Shown: piece by piece, positions 8,484-17,325 of the stretch
Numbering within the stretch: the first letter of the stretch is position 1
How the letters are laid out: each line of letters opens with the position of its first letter
Origin: an uncultured Eubacteriales bacterium
Lineage (GTDB): Bacteria; Bacillota; Clostridia; Lachnospirales; CAG-274
Direction: 5' to 3'
Length of the DNA stretch: 60,592 nt
Assembly (NCBI GenBank): GCA_905201505.1
Contig: CAJKOJ010000002.1
Span: 1-60,592, forward strand
The notes under the pieces: generated by a model
Seen by the model: only the letters and a program-made list of their open reading frames with translations
What the model was told of the DNA's origin: nothing
The model's database searches: none
Made by a program: the position numbers and the translations under genes

Positions 8484-9425
8484 CTACAACGTATATTCCT
8501 TAAGAAGTCCGTCCTCAGCATATTTTCTGCAGCGGGACTTATCTTCATTTAACTGCTCAATCAGTTCATTCATACCTTCAAACTTTTTTTCACTTCTTAT
8601 TCTTTTGAAAAAACACACTATTGCCTTTTTACCGTATACATCTTCATCAAAATCAAATATATGTGTTTCTATCTTTCTTGCGTCTCCGTTGAATGTTGGA
8701 TTTACCCCAATATTTGACATACTGTCATAAAGCTTTCCGTCAATGTAAACTCTTGAAAAATAAACACCATCAGGTGGAAGAAGTTTTTTCAAAGGAGGTT
8801 CCAGATTAATTGTTGGAAAATTCATCCTCCGGCCTCTTTCATCGCCATGTACAATTTCACCCATAGCAAAATACGGCTTATTTAAGAGAACTGTTACATC
8901 TTCCATATCACCGCAGTTAATAAGACCTCTTATTCTGGTACTGCTTACTCTTACATTGTGAATTTTTACTCTCGGTATGCCTATTACTTTTATATTTTTC
9001 TCTTTGCCTAACTTTTTAAGAGTATCAATATTTCCCATTCTGTCTTTCCCAAAGCAATAGTTTTCACCAACAACAAGAACCTTACAATTAGTTTTTTCAA
9101 TAAGCAAATCCATAAATTCTTCAGGAGACAAGTCTGCAAATTCGGTATTAAACGGGTATTGTATAAGTATGTCAACACCTAAGTTTTCTATTACAAACTT
9201 TTTTTCTTCAACAGAAAACATTGTTTTAAACTCTCCCTTTTTACCGAAGAATTCAACAGGATGCGGTTCAAAAGAAAACACAACACTTTTGAGAGAGTAA
9301 ATTTTTGAATACTCAAGTACTGTTTTTACAAGTTCCTGATGTCCCAGATGTATTCCGTCAAAATTGCCTATAGTTACAGCTGAAGGCTCTTCAATTTTAA
9401 ATTGTCCACATTCTATAACCTTCAT
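8484..9425 (-). CDS. ribF: Bifunctional riboflavin kinase / FAD synthetase
   Basis: Makes FMN and FAD from riboflavin. The N-terminal adenylyltransferase domain has GNFDGIHLGH (about residues 19-28) and an SSTRIR motif. The C-terminal riboflavin kinase domain (about 180-310) has NFPTINL and NPTFNG. The length of 313 residues is normal. A GTG at 9434 extends the frame, but AGGGTGA lies 5 bases before the ATG at 9425, which I prefer. It lies 10 bases after truB, the standard Bacillota arrangement. Confidence 0.95.
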   Translation of the reverse strand: MKVIECGQFKIEEPSAVTIGNFDGIHLGHQELVKTVLEYSKIYSLKSVVFSFEPHPVEFFGKKGEFKTMFSVEEKKFVIENLGVDILIQYPFNTEFADLSPEEFMDLLIEKTNCKVLVVGENYCFGKDRMGNIDTLKKLGKEKNIKVIGIPRVKIHNVRVSSTRIRGLINCGDMEDVTVLLNKPYFAMGEIVHGDERGRRMNFPTINLEPPLKKLLPPDGVYFSRVYIDGKLYDSMSNIGVNPTFNGDARKIETHIFDFDEDVYGKKAIVCFFKRIRSEKKFEGMNELIEQLNEDKSRCRKYAEDGLLKEYTL

Positions 9426-9435
9426 ATAAATCACC

Positions 9436-10341
9436 CTAAATTAACATAGTCACAGGTTTTATAAATTCCTCTTCTGCCTCATAAATACCGACAATTCTCT
9501 CATTGCAGTCAATTGCAGCAACTTTTTCACCCTTAACTGTATTTTTTTCCTTCAAATACATAAGATTTATTTTGTTGCCGTTTATCATATATTTTTCAGC
9601 TTCAGAACTGATATGAACCTTTTTATATTCCTTAAGGACTTTTTCAACAGGCAAAAGTACTTCATTCAATTTGCCTTCACTCACAATTTTCTTAAAATCT
9701 TCAATTTTTACACTGTCCTCAATATAAAAGTTTCCGCTCCTTGTTCTTGTCAAAGCAGACATACATCCGCCGCAGCCAAGTTTTTCACCTATATCTTTAC
9801 ATAAGGTTCTTATGTATGTCCCCTTTGAACATAAAACATAAAATTCATATTTGTCTTTATCTAAAGCTTTAATATCCCTTATATTATAAATATTTATAAG
9901 TCTTGTTTTTCTTTCAATTTCTATGCCCTCTCTGGCAAGTTCATAAAGCTTTCTTCCATTTACTTTTATTGCAGAATACATAGGCGGAACCTGCTTGTAT
10001 TCTCCTATAAAACCTTTAACAGCATTAATTACCTCATTTTCACTGACATTTACTTCTCTTTCTTCAATCACATCACCTGAAATATCCTCAGTTGTTGTCT
10101 TTATTCCAAGAGTAATCTCAGCTTTATATTCTTTAATATCCGCCGCTATATAGTCAGCCAGTTTTGTTGCTTTTCCAACACATATAGGAAGCACGCCTTC
10201 CGCATCAGGGTCAAGGGTGCCCGTATGCCCTGTTTTTACTCTTCCCAGTTGTTTTCTTACAATGTTTACAACATCATGTGATGTAAAACCTTTTTCCTTA
10301 TAAATATTTATTACACCTATAATTGAATTTTTATCTGCCAT
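9436..10341 (-). CDS. truB: tRNA pseudouridine(55) synthase
   Basis: Modifies U55 in the T-loop of tRNAs. The catalytic-Asp motif GHTGTLDPDAEGVLP is near the N-terminus and the C-terminal region resembles a PUA domain. The usual start would be the ATG at 10341, one base after the nrnA stop (TAAGATG), which indicates translational coupling. A GTG at 10368 would extend it by nine residues, but the ATG gives the expected N-terminus MADKNSIIGVINIYK. The length is 301 residues. Confidence 0.95.
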   Translation of the reverse strand: MADKNSIIGVINIYKEKGFTSHDVVNIVRKQLGRVKTGHTGTLDPDAEGVLPICVGKATKLADYIAADIKEYKAEITLGIKTTTEDISGDVIEEREVNVSENEVINAVKGFIGEYKQVPPMYSAIKVNGRKLYELAREGIEIERKTRLINIYNIRDIKALDKDKYEFYVLCSKGTYIRTLCKDIGEKLGCGGCMSALTRTRSGNFYIEDSVKIEDFKKIVSEGKLNEVLLPVEKVLKEYKKVHISSEAEKYMINGNKINLMYLKEKNTVKGEKVAAIDCNERIVGIYEAEEEFIKPVTMLI

Positions 10342-10342
10342 C

Positions 10343-11287
10343 TTATTCCAGTCTTTTCCTAACTTCACTTATAGCCATATTTAAAATATCTTTAATATCA
10401 CCTTTTGCCGATGCACCGGCTGCCAGTATATGACCTCCGCCGCCAAACAAAGACGCGACCTCATTTACGTTTACATTTTTAGAACGGAAACTTAATTTAA
10501 CAATATCTTCATCTCTCTCACTTGCAAATATTGCAACTTCAGCCCCTTCTGTATTTAGAAGATAGCCGACAATTGCATCAAGATTTTTAGATGATGCCCC
10601 GCACTCTGTCATATCCTCTTTTGTAACATAGGTATAGGCAATTCTGTCATCAAGAATCATCTTGCCTATTGCCTTAGCAAATATTTTAACTTCAGTTATG
10701 CTGTGCTCCATTAAAAACTTTGTGTATATAAATGGAGTATCAACACCTGCTGTCACTAATTTGCCTGCAATCTGATGAGTTCTCTCAGATGTAGAATTGT
10801 GTCTGAATCCGCCTGTATCAGTAAGTATACCTGTATAAAGAGCAGAAGCTATACTTTTGTCAATCTCAACAAGATTATTTATTAACTCGTAAATAACTTC
10901 GCAGGCAGAAGATGCACCTCCGTTTACAATATTGATCATTGCAAAGTTAGTATTGCTTATATGATGATCAATATTGTAAGTATGCTTAGCCCTGTCAAAT
11001 ACTTTTTCGGCTGCTCCAAGTCTTTCCTTGCTTCCGCAGTCAATAGAAAACATTATTTCAGGTTCAAGCTCATCATAGCTGCCATTATATACATACTGAC
11101 ATCCGTCTAAAATATTAAACCTTTCGGCATAATCTTCAAGGAGAATTACAGGCTTTTTACCTAATTTTGCCATTGCAAGAGCAAAGCCGAATGTAGAACC
11201 GATACAATCACCGTCAGGATTTGTATGTCCTGTAATATATATTGTTTGTACTTTTTCAATATCCTTAGCTATGGAATTTTCGTACAT
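10343..11287 (-). CDS. nrnA: DHH-family phosphoesterase, NrnA-like nanoRNase / pAp phosphatase
   Basis: A 314-residue DHH/DHHA1 protein. Metal-binding motifs are GHTNPDGDCIGS (about residues 20-31), a central Asp (FSIDCGS) and DHHISNTNFA. The C-terminal DHHA1 domain has GGGGHILAAGA. It is expected to degrade 2-5 nt RNA oligomers and/or dephosphorylate pAp. In many Bacillota it sits between rbfA and truB, as here. The ATG start follows GGGGGAG. The orthologue assignment rests on motifs and gene order. Confidence 0.9.
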   Translation of the reverse strand: MYENSIAKDIEKVQTIYITGHTNPDGDCIGSTFGFALAMAKLGKKPVILLEDYAERFNILDGCQYVYNGSYDELEPEIMFSIDCGSKERLGAAEKVFDRAKHTYNIDHHISNTNFAMINIVNGGASSACEVIYELINNLVEIDKSIASALYTGILTDTGGFRHNSTSERTHQIAGKLVTAGVDTPFIYTKFLMEHSITEVKIFAKAIGKMILDDRIAYTYVTKEDMTECGASSKNLDAIVGYLLNTEGAEVAIFASERDEDIVKLSFRSKNVNVNEVASLFGGGGHILAAGASAKGDIKDILNMAISEVRKRLE

Positions 11288-11298
11288 ACAACTCCCCC

Positions 11299-11652
11299 TT
11301 AATTTTCATTGTTTATTTCTTTAAGAATTTTATCAATTTTAAAACTATAATCTAAAGAATCGTCAAGTATAAAATTAAATTCGGGTGTTATTCTCAAATT
11401 AATTCTTCTTGCAATAAGGCTTCTGATAAAGCCTGCTGCACCTTTAAGCACAGTCATAACTTCATTTTTCTTTTCCTCATCGCCAAGTATGCTTACATAA
11501 ACCTTACAGTATTTAAGGTCATTGGTAGTTTCAACCTTTAATACAGAGGTTATGACGCCAACTCTCGGATCCTTTATATCAGCTCTGATAATTTCAGAAA
11601 GTTCCTTTTTGATTTCGTCATTAATACGAATCATTCGATTACTGCTTTTCAT
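11299..11652 (-). CDS. rbfA: 30S ribosome-binding factor A
   Basis: A 117-residue KH-like protein that helps 16S rRNA maturation and 30S assembly. The family motifs RADIKDPRVG and KYCKVYVS are present, and the length is typical. Its ATG shares a base with the infB stop (TAATG), so the two are coupled. Confidence 0.95.
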   Translation of the reverse strand: MKSSNRMIRINDEIKKELSEIIRADIKDPRVGVITSVLKVETTNDLKYCKVYVSILGDEEKKNEVMTVLKGAAGFIRSLIARRINLRITPEFNFILDDSLDYSFKIDKILKEINNEN

Positions 11653-13949
11653 TAACGCTTAATTTCCTCCATAACGAAGGCCTCAACAATGTCGCCTTCC
11701 TTAATATCATTAAACTTGTTAAAGAGTAAACCGCATTCATATCCTGCATTTACTTCCTTAACATCATCTTTAAATCTTCTTAACGTTGCAAGCTCACCGT
11801 CATATACAACTATACCGTCTCTTACAATTCTAACTTTAGCATTTCTTACAAACTTACCGTCAGTAACATAAGAACCGCCGATTGTGCCAACACCGCTTGC
11901 TTTAAATATCTGTCTTATTTCTGCATGACCAACAATCTTTTCTTCATATACAGGATCAAGCATACCCTTCATAGCAGCAGTAATATCTTCAATAGCATTG
12001 TAAATAACACGGTATAATCTTATATCAACTTTTTGGTCTTCCGCCACATTTTTAGCAGAAGTTTCAGGTCTTACATTAAAACCTATAATAATTGCATTTG
12101 ATGCACTTGCAAGCATAACATCAGATTCAGTAACAGCACCAACACCGCCGTGTATAGTTCTTATTCTTACCTCTTCGTTAGAAAGCTTTTCAAGACTTTG
12201 TCTCACAGCCTCAACTGAACCCTGCACATCAGCTTTAATAACAATGTTAAGTTCTTTAACATTACCGCTTTGTATCTGATTGAAAAGGTCATCAAGGCTT
12301 ACCTTCTGCGGTGTATCCTTTATAAGGTCTTCCCTGCCTTTTGCAATAACAGATTCTGCAACCTGTCTTGCCTGCTTTTCACTTTCAGCAGCATAAAACA
12401 TATCGCCTGCCATAGGCACTTCATTAAGACCTAAGATTTCAACTGGCATAGAAGGTCCGGCTTTTTTAACCTTTTGTCCCCTGTCATTCATCATTGCTCT
12501 TACTCTTCCGTGGGCAGCACCTGCAACAATAGGATCACCTACATTAAGAGTACCGCTTTGTACAAGTACAGTAGCAACTGCACCTCTGCCCTTGTCAAGC
12601 TGAGCTTCAATTATATTACCTCTTGCTCTCTTATTAGGATTAGCCTTTAATTCCTTCATTTCAGCAACAAGTATAATCATTTCAAGAAGATTATCAATAC
12701 CATCTTTGCTTACAGCTGATACAGGTACACATATAGTATCTCCGCCCCAGTCCTCAGCAACTAAGCCAAATTCTACCAATTCCTGCTTTACTCTTTCAGG
12801 ATTTGCTCCGGGCTTATCAATCTTATTTATAGCAACAATTATTTCAACTCCTGCTGCCTTTGCATGGTTAATAGCTTCAATAGTCTGAGGCATAACGCCA
12901 TCATCAGCTGCAACTACAAGAATAGCAATATCAGTTACCTGTGCTCCTCTCATTCTCATTGCAGTAAAGGCCTCATGACCGGGTGTATCAAGGAATGTAA
13001 TAGGTTTTCCGTCAATAGAAACAGTATATGCACCAATATGCTGAGTAATGCCTCCGGCCTCTTTAGCTGTAACATGTGAATGTCTTATAGCATCAAGGAG
13101 AGATGTTTTTCCATGGTCAACGTGACCCATAACAACAACAACAGGAGGTCTTTCAACTAAATCCTCTTCTGCATCTACTTCTTCCCTGAAAGCCTCTTCA
13201 AGCAAGTCAATTTCTTCAGCCTTTTCAACTATAATATCAAAGGTTTCGCAAACCTTTTCAGCAGTCTCAAAGTCAATTTCCTGGTTAGCTGTAGCCATTA
13301 CACCCATTTTCATCAACTGCATTATTACAGCTGATGCAGGCTTATTAATCTTTTCAGCAAGTTCCTTTACAGAAATACTATCAGCAATCTGAATTTCAAA
13401 TATTTCATCTGCTTCCTTAGTTTCATCAATAGCTGCAGGTACAGGCTGATTATTATTTCTGTTCTTATTTTTCTTGTTTTTCTTCTTTGAGCCGTTTACC
13501 TGGTGAAAAGGTGCTGTTTTATTTGCAGGCTTCTTATCCTGTTTTGACTGATTACTCTTTTCAGCCTTATTTTCCTGCTTTGGCTGATTGTTTCTTTCAG
13601 TCTTATTTTCCTGTTTTGGCTGATTATTTCTTTCAGTCTTATTTTCCTGCTTTGGTTCATTCTTATGTTCAGGCTTACTGTTTTTCACATCATTTCTATT
13701 ATTCTGATGATTTGCAGGTCTTTTTTCCTGCTTATTTTGAAATTTATCATTCTTTTTAGGTTCAGCCTTTTTCTCTTCAGATTTTTCAGCCTTTTTACCA
13801 AAAGCAGCCAATACTTTATCAACTGACTCCTGCTCAAGTCCGCTTGAGTGACTTTTTGCTTCAATACCCATTTCTTTAAGCTTTTCGAGAAGCTCCTTAT
13901 TACTTATTTCCAATGTCTTTGCTAATTCATATACTCTAGTCTTTGACAA
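11652..13949 (-). CDS. infB: Translation initiation factor IF-2
   Basis: GTPase that recruits initiator tRNA and joins the ribosomal subunits. Order: an IF2_N helix module at the extreme N-terminus, a charged low-complexity linker containing a 12-residue tandem repeat (13530-13661), a second IF2_N module (about 190-240), the G domain with GHVDHGKTSLLD (about 275) and NKIDKP, then domains II, III and IV to residue 765. The start is a TTG at 13949. AGGAGGTG ends six bases upstream, while the GTG at 13958 lies inside that ribosome-binding site and cannot be the start. Confidence 0.96.
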   Translation of the reverse strand: MSKTRVYELAKTLEISNKELLEKLKEMGIEAKSHSSGLEQESVDKVLAAFGKKAEKSEEKKAEPKKNDKFQNKQEKRPANHQNNRNDVKNSKPEHKNEPKQENKTERNNQPKQENKTERNNQPKQENKAEKSNQSKQDKKPANKTAPFHQVNGSKKKNKKNKNRNNNQPVPAAIDETKEADEIFEIQIADSISVKELAEKINKPASAVIMQLMKMGVMATANQEIDFETAEKVCETFDIIVEKAEEIDLLEEAFREEVDAEEDLVERPPVVVVMGHVDHGKTSLLDAIRHSHVTAKEAGGITQHIGAYTVSIDGKPITFLDTPGHEAFTAMRMRGAQVTDIAILVVAADDGVMPQTIEAINHAKAAGVEIIVAINKIDKPGANPERVKQELVEFGLVAEDWGGDTICVPVSAVSKDGIDNLLEMIILVAEMKELKANPNKRARGNIIEAQLDKGRGAVATVLVQSGTLNVGDPIVAGAAHGRVRAMMNDRGQKVKKAGPSMPVEILGLNEVPMAGDMFYAAESEKQARQVAESVIAKGREDLIKDTPQKVSLDDLFNQIQSGNVKELNIVIKADVQGSVEAVRQSLEKLSNEEVRIRTIHGGVGAVTESDVMLASASNAIIIGFNVRPETSAKNVAEDQKVDIRLYRVIYNAIEDITAAMKGMLDPVYEEKIVGHAEIRQIFKASGVGTIGGSYVTDGKFVRNAKVRIVRDGIVVYDGELATLRRFKDDVKEVNAGYECGLLFNKFNDIKEGDIVEAFVMEEIKR
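13530..13661 (-). repeat. 36-bp / 12-residue tandem repeat in the IF-2 linker
   Basis: Three to four copies of a unit reading NQPKQENKTERN, the last diverging to NQSKQDKKPANK. This is a disordered linker between the N-terminal modules of IF-2. Such repeats commonly vary in copy number between strains. Confidence 0.8.
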
Positions 13950-13994
13950 TAGAAACACCTCCTATCAACAATATGGTTATACCATTCACTACAT

Positions 13995-14303
13995 TTACAT
14001 CATATTACTAAGCTCCAATCTTATCTTTTCTGCAAAATTTTCATCAATAATTGCATATACCGACCTGTTATACTTACCTATACAACTGCTTAGCTCTTCT
14101 TTCGTTTCACAAATGCAATACTCAATATTATAGTATTTACATTTATTCACAAATTTATTTTTAGTATTTTCAGAGGCATCGCCGGCTATTATTACAAGAA
14201 ACGCTGCCCCATTTTTAATATTTATTTCAACAGTATCTTCTCCGGTTACTATTTTTCCGGCTCTCTGACAAAGAGAAAGCATAGATTGTGCTTTTCTATT
14301 CAT
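13995..14303 (-). CDS. ylxQ: L7Ae/L30e-family RNA-binding protein (YlxQ)
   Basis: A 102-residue L7Ae/L30e/Gadd45-fold protein. LSLCQRAGKIVTGED and LVIIAGDASENTKNK are the characteristic segments. It lies between ylxR and infB, the standard place in Bacillota, and overlaps ylxR by eight bases. The family binds K-turn-like RNA; the cellular target of this branch is unclear. Confidence 0.9.
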   Translation of the reverse strand: MNRKAQSMLSLCQRAGKIVTGEDTVEINIKNGAAFLVIIAGDASENTKNKFVNKCKYYNIEYCICETKEELSSCIGKYNRSVYAIIDENFAEKIRLELSNMM

Positions 14304-14568
14304 TGCTTTCCTCCAGTTGCTTTTTCAGCTCATCATACAAATCCTTTGGTACTGCTGCTTTAAAGGAACGTTCCAGCCCCTTGTTTTTACAAGCCTTTTC
14401 AAGGCATTCAATATTTCTGCACACATAAGCACCTCTGCCTGGCTTCTTTCCTGTAGTATCAAGAGAATACTCTCCCTCGTCATTTCTCACTACTCTTATA
14501 AGCTCTTTTTTGTTTTTCATTTCCTGACAGCCGGTACATTTTCTCATGGGAACTTTCTTTTTAATCAT
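14296..14568 (-). CDS. rnpM: YlxR / RnpM RNA-binding protein (DUF448)
   Basis: A 90-residue protein with the DUF448 signature PMRKCTGCQEMKNKKELIR, followed by GRGAYVC. In B. subtilis the family member was described as a modulator that binds RNase P RNA. It is located between nusA and ylxQ as usual. The start is an ATG preceded by GGGAGGTG. Confidence 0.92.
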   Translation of the reverse strand: MIKKKVPMRKCTGCQEMKNKKELIRVVRNDEGEYSLDTTGKKPGRGAYVCRNIECLEKACKNKGLERSFKAAVPKDLYDELKKQLEESNE

Positions 14569-14589
14569 TAAAAATCACCTCCCGCAAAA

Positions 14590-15720
14590 TTATTCTTCTG
14601 TATCCTCTTCAATATCAATATTGTCATTATCAGCTTCTTCTGACTGAACTTCATCAAAATTTACAAAATCAGTAGCTCTTGCCTGAGACTCACTTTTAAT
14701 ATCTATCTTCCATCCTGTAAGCTTCGCAGCAAGTCTTACATTCTGACCTTCCTTGCCGATTGCAAGAGAAAGCTGAGTATCAGGCACAACAACCTTTGCA
14801 CTCTTTTCTTCCTCATCATCAGCTATTTCAACAGCAATAACCTTTGCAGGTCTTAAAGCTGCATTAATATATTCGGCAGGGTCTTCACTCCAAGGTATAA
14901 CATCAATTTTTTCACCGTTTATCTCTTCTACAATAGCGTCAACTCTTGTACCGTTTTGTCCTACACAAGCACCTACAGCGTCAACACCTTCTACATTTGA
15001 ATACACAGCCATTTTTGTTCTTGAGCCTGCTTCTCTTGCAATTCCCTTTATCTCAACAGTGCCGTCAAATACTTCAGGTGATTCAAGTTCAAACAATCTC
15101 TTTATAAGTTCATAATGTGTTCTTGACACCTTAATCTGAGGGTCCTTGCTTGTTTTAACTACTTTTAATATATATACCTTAATTCTGTCATTTACCCTGT
15201 ACACTTCACCTGGTATCTGCTCTGTCTGCTGAAGCACAGCGTCCATTTTACCAAGCTTAACGATTACATTGCCTCTGCTGTCTGTTCTTTCCACAATAGC
15301 AGTATCACATTCTCTTTCTTTGGCAGCAAATTCATTATATATTTTTTCTCTTTCAGCCTCTCTCAGTTTCTGTACAACTATCTGTTTTGCACTTTGAGCA
15401 GCACTTCTTCCAAAATCCTTTGGAGTAATATCATTATCTACAAGATCACCCAATTCATAAGTCGGATTAAGAGCTCTTGCTTCCTCAAGAGAAATATCGG
15501 TAAAGTCATCAACAACTTCTTCTACAACTTCTCTTTGTGCAAATGCTCTCATTTCACCTGTTTCCCTGTCAATTTCAACTCTCATATTTGAGTAATTGCC
15601 ATAAAGCTTTTTACAGGCAGTAACCAAAGAATTTTCAATTGCTTCAAAAATCACTTCTTTATCAATGCCCTTTTCCTTTCCTACAAGCTCTAAGGCTAAA
15701 ATCAATTCCTTGCTATCCAT
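14590..15720 (-). CDS. nusA: Transcription termination/antitermination protein NusA
   Basis: Binds RNA polymerase and nascent RNA to modulate pausing and termination. The order is an N-terminal RNAP-binding domain (about 1-130), an S1 domain (about 135-200) and two KH domains (about 205-345), with GACVGQNGTRV and AIGKEGQNVRLA. The C-terminal tail is acidic (EEADNDNIDIEEDTEE). The 376-residue length is typical of Bacillota, which lack the enterobacterial C-terminal repeats. Second gene of the operon, 20 bases after rimP. Confidence 0.96.
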   Translation of the reverse strand: MDSKELILALELVGKEKGIDKEVIFEAIENSLVTACKKLYGNYSNMRVEIDRETGEMRAFAQREVVEEVVDDFTDISLEEARALNPTYELGDLVDNDITPKDFGRSAAQSAKQIVVQKLREAEREKIYNEFAAKERECDTAIVERTDSRGNVIVKLGKMDAVLQQTEQIPGEVYRVNDRIKVYILKVVKTSKDPQIKVSRTHYELIKRLFELESPEVFDGTVEIKGIAREAGSRTKMAVYSNVEGVDAVGACVGQNGTRVDAIVEEINGEKIDVIPWSEDPAEYINAALRPAKVIAVEIADDEEEKSAKVVVPDTQLSLAIGKEGQNVRLAAKLTGWKIDIKSESQARATDFVNFDEVQSEEADNDNIDIEEDTEE

Positions 15721-15740
15721 TTCAAAATTATCCTCCTATG

Positions 15741-16202
15741 TTAAAAAATTACAGCCAATCTGGTAGCAGCAATATCTTTTTTATTAAATTCAAGTCTTTC
15801 TCCCGATTCATTAGTTATCACAACCTTGCCGTCAACAAGACCAACAAGATTACCTCTGAATTCCTTTACACCATCAACAGCTTTAAAGAGCTTTACATCT
15901 ACTAATCTGTCCTTATATTTGACATATTCATTATCTCTTTTAAGCACTCTGTCTATTCCGGGTGAACTTACCTCCATTATATAAGGCTGTTCAGTAAGGT
16001 CGTCTCCAAGTTTTTCATCCAAAGCCCTGCTCACATATTCACAGTCATTTATACCAATTCCACCCTCTTTGTCAATATAAACTCTCAGATACCAATCAGG
16101 ACCTTCTTTCACAAATTCACAGTCAACAAATTCAAAGCCTTTGCTTTCAAGTATAGGCATAACAGCCTCTTCAGCAAGTCTTACTATATCTTTAGCCTGC
16201 AA
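15741..16202 (-). CDS. rimP: Ribosome maturation factor RimP
   Basis: 30S assembly factor and first gene of the nusA-infB operon. EVSSPGIDRVL and the GINDCEYVSRALDEKL segment are diagnostic. I place the start at the TTG at 16202 (153 residues, MQAKDIVRLAEE) because GGAGG at 16215-16211 is 8 bases away; the ATG at 16208 would have only 2 bases of spacing. A longer frame reaches 16277 but runs through a leader hairpin and is unlikely. Confidence 0.93.
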   Translation of the reverse strand: MQAKDIVRLAEEAVMPILESKGFEFVDCEFVKEGPDWYLRVYIDKEGGIGINDCEYVSRALDEKLGDDLTEQPYIMEVSSPGIDRVLKRDNEYVKYKDRLVDVKLFKAVDGVKEFRGNLVGLVDGKVVITNESGERLEFNKKDIAATRLAVIF

Positions 16203-16239
16203 AAACATCTCCTCCTTACCAAGTACTATAACATAAAAC

Positions 16240-16262
16240 AAGAGTGGGCGTAACCCACTCTT
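16240..16262 (-). promoter_or_regulatory. Terminator-like hairpin in the rimP-nusA-infB leader (possible attenuator)
   Basis: A perfect 9-bp GC-rich stem (16240-16248 with 16254-16262, 5-base loop). On the minus strand it is followed by GTTTTATGTTAT, and it lies between the predicted promoter and rimP. It may attenuate the operon that encodes NusA itself. The T tract is interrupted, so termination strength is uncertain. Confidence 0.5.
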
Positions 16263-16288
16263 CATACGAAACATCATTTAACACCATA

Positions 16289-16317
16289 ATTATATCACTT
16301 GCACAACATAAATGCAA
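16289..16317 (-). promoter_or_regulatory. Promoter of the rimP-nusA-infB-truB-ribF operon
   Basis: An extended -10 element TGATATAAT, with TATAAT at 16294-16289, and a weak -35 TTGCAT 17 bases upstream (16317-16312). Predicted start near 16282, upstream of the leader hairpin. Confidence 0.5.
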
Positions 16318-16397
16318 GCAGTTTTTACACATATTAGAATATTTTTTTAATTTTAACCTAAAATAACAATATAAATACCAATGCAAGGAGTGAAATT

Positions 16398-16565
16398 ATG
16401 AGAGTATATACAAGAAAAACCTGTTCACACTACAAGCCTCTCCCTGAGCTTCCACATATATTCAATGATGAAGCCAAGTGCAGTCATTGTGCATACTTTT
16501 CAACTAAAAACTGTCATAAAAATTATTTTGATGCTCTTGAATATCCTGATGATGATATTTTTTAA
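16398..16565 (+). CDS. Small 55-residue Cys/His-rich protein, function unknown
   Basis: I do not recognise this protein. It starts with an ATG and has a strong AAGGAG ribosome-binding site ending 7 bases upstream. It ends in TAA at 16565, immediately before a terminator, so it is a complete one-gene unit. The sequence begins MRVYTRKTCSHYKPLPELPH and contains Cys9, His11, Cys28, Cys31, Cys39 and His40, with CSHC as a CxxC motif, and ends in an acidic tail (PDDDIF). The Cys/His spacing suggests a bound metal. It is divergent from rimP and convergent with sigE. The binding site, terminator and non-random composition support a real gene. Confidence 0.72.
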   Translation: MRVYTRKTCSHYKPLPELPHIFNDEAKCSHCAYFSTKNCHKNYFDALEYPDDDIF

Positions 16566-16572
16566 AATTTTG

Positions 16573-16611
16573 TTATTGAGCTGTTTTTATAATTATAAAA
16601 CAGCTCAATAA
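16573..16611. terminator. Bidirectional terminator between the small Cys-rich gene and sigE
   Basis: A perfect 15-bp inverted repeat (16573-16587 with 16597-16611) with a 9-base loop between two converging genes. The arms themselves carry runs of T or A on each strand. Confidence 0.82.
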
Positions 16612-16614
16612 TAA

Positions 16615-17325
16615 TTATACAAGCTTCATTATTTCTTTTCTCAGTCTGCCTATTATTTTCTTTTCAAGCCTTGATATGTATGACTGACTTATACCCAATA
16701 TATCTGCAACTTCTTTCTGAGTTTTTTCCTCGCCGCCGTTTCTGCCTATACCAAACCTGAGTTCGATAATTTCCTTTTCTCTTCCGCTTAATTTTTGTAT
16801 AGCAGTCCTTAAAAGTTGTTTATCAACCTCTTCCTCAATTCCTCTGTATATTATATCAACATCTGTGCCAAGTATGTCAGATAACAGCAGTTCATTTCCT
16901 TCCCAGTCAACATTAAGAGGTTCATCAATTGAAACCTCTGTTTTAGTCTTTGTTGTTCTTCTCAAGTGCATAAGGATTTCATTTTCAATACATCTTGATG
17001 CATACGTTGCAAGTTTAATATTCTTCTCTGGTTTAAAAGTGTTTATAGCCTTTATCAGTCCAATCGTACCAATTGAAATAAGGTCCTCAACATTTATACC
17101 TGTATTTTCAAATTTTCTTGCTATGTACACTACAAGTCTTAAATTTCTTTCAATAAGAATATCTTTTGCTTCTTCATCACCATTTTCCGTAAGTTTTTTC
17201 AGCAGTCTGCTTTCTTCATCACCCTTTAAAGGTTCCGGAAGCACGTCATTGCCTCCTATGTAAAAAATACGTCCTGTTTCAGCAAATTTACGAAAAAACT
17301 TTTCCAAACAACCCTTGCCATCCAT
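16615..17325 (-). CDS. sigE: Sporulation sigma factor SigE precursor (pro-sigma-E)
   Basis: Mother-cell-specific sigma-70 factor of early sporulation. The core matches SigE closely: ERNLRLVVYIARKFENTG and ISIGTIGLIKA in region 2, LATYASRCIENEI, and the region 4 helix-turn-helix near ISQSYISRLEKKI. Residues 1-22 form the pro-sequence, followed by FYIGGNDVLPEPL, the usual place for cleavage by SpoIIGA. The length is 236 residues. Its ATG directly abuts the spoIIGA stop (TGAATG), so the protease and its substrate are coupled. sigG is not next to it, unlike in many Bacilli. Confidence 0.97.
   Translation of the reverse strand: MDGKGCLEKFFRKFAETGRIFYIGGNDVLPEPLKGDEESRLLKKLTENGDEEAKDILIERNLRLVVYIARKFENTGINVEDLISIGTIGLIKAINTFKPEKNIKLATYASRCIENEILMHLRRTTKTKTEVSIDEPLNVDWEGNELLLSDILGTDVDIIYRGIEEEVDKQLLRTAIQKLSGREKEIIELRFGIGRNGGEEKTQKEVADILGISQSYISRLEKKIIGRLRKEIMKLV

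Noticed and set aside
16865..17263. 132-residue plus-strand open frame opposite sigE
   Set aside because: Fully antisense to a highly conserved sigma factor and without initiation signals.
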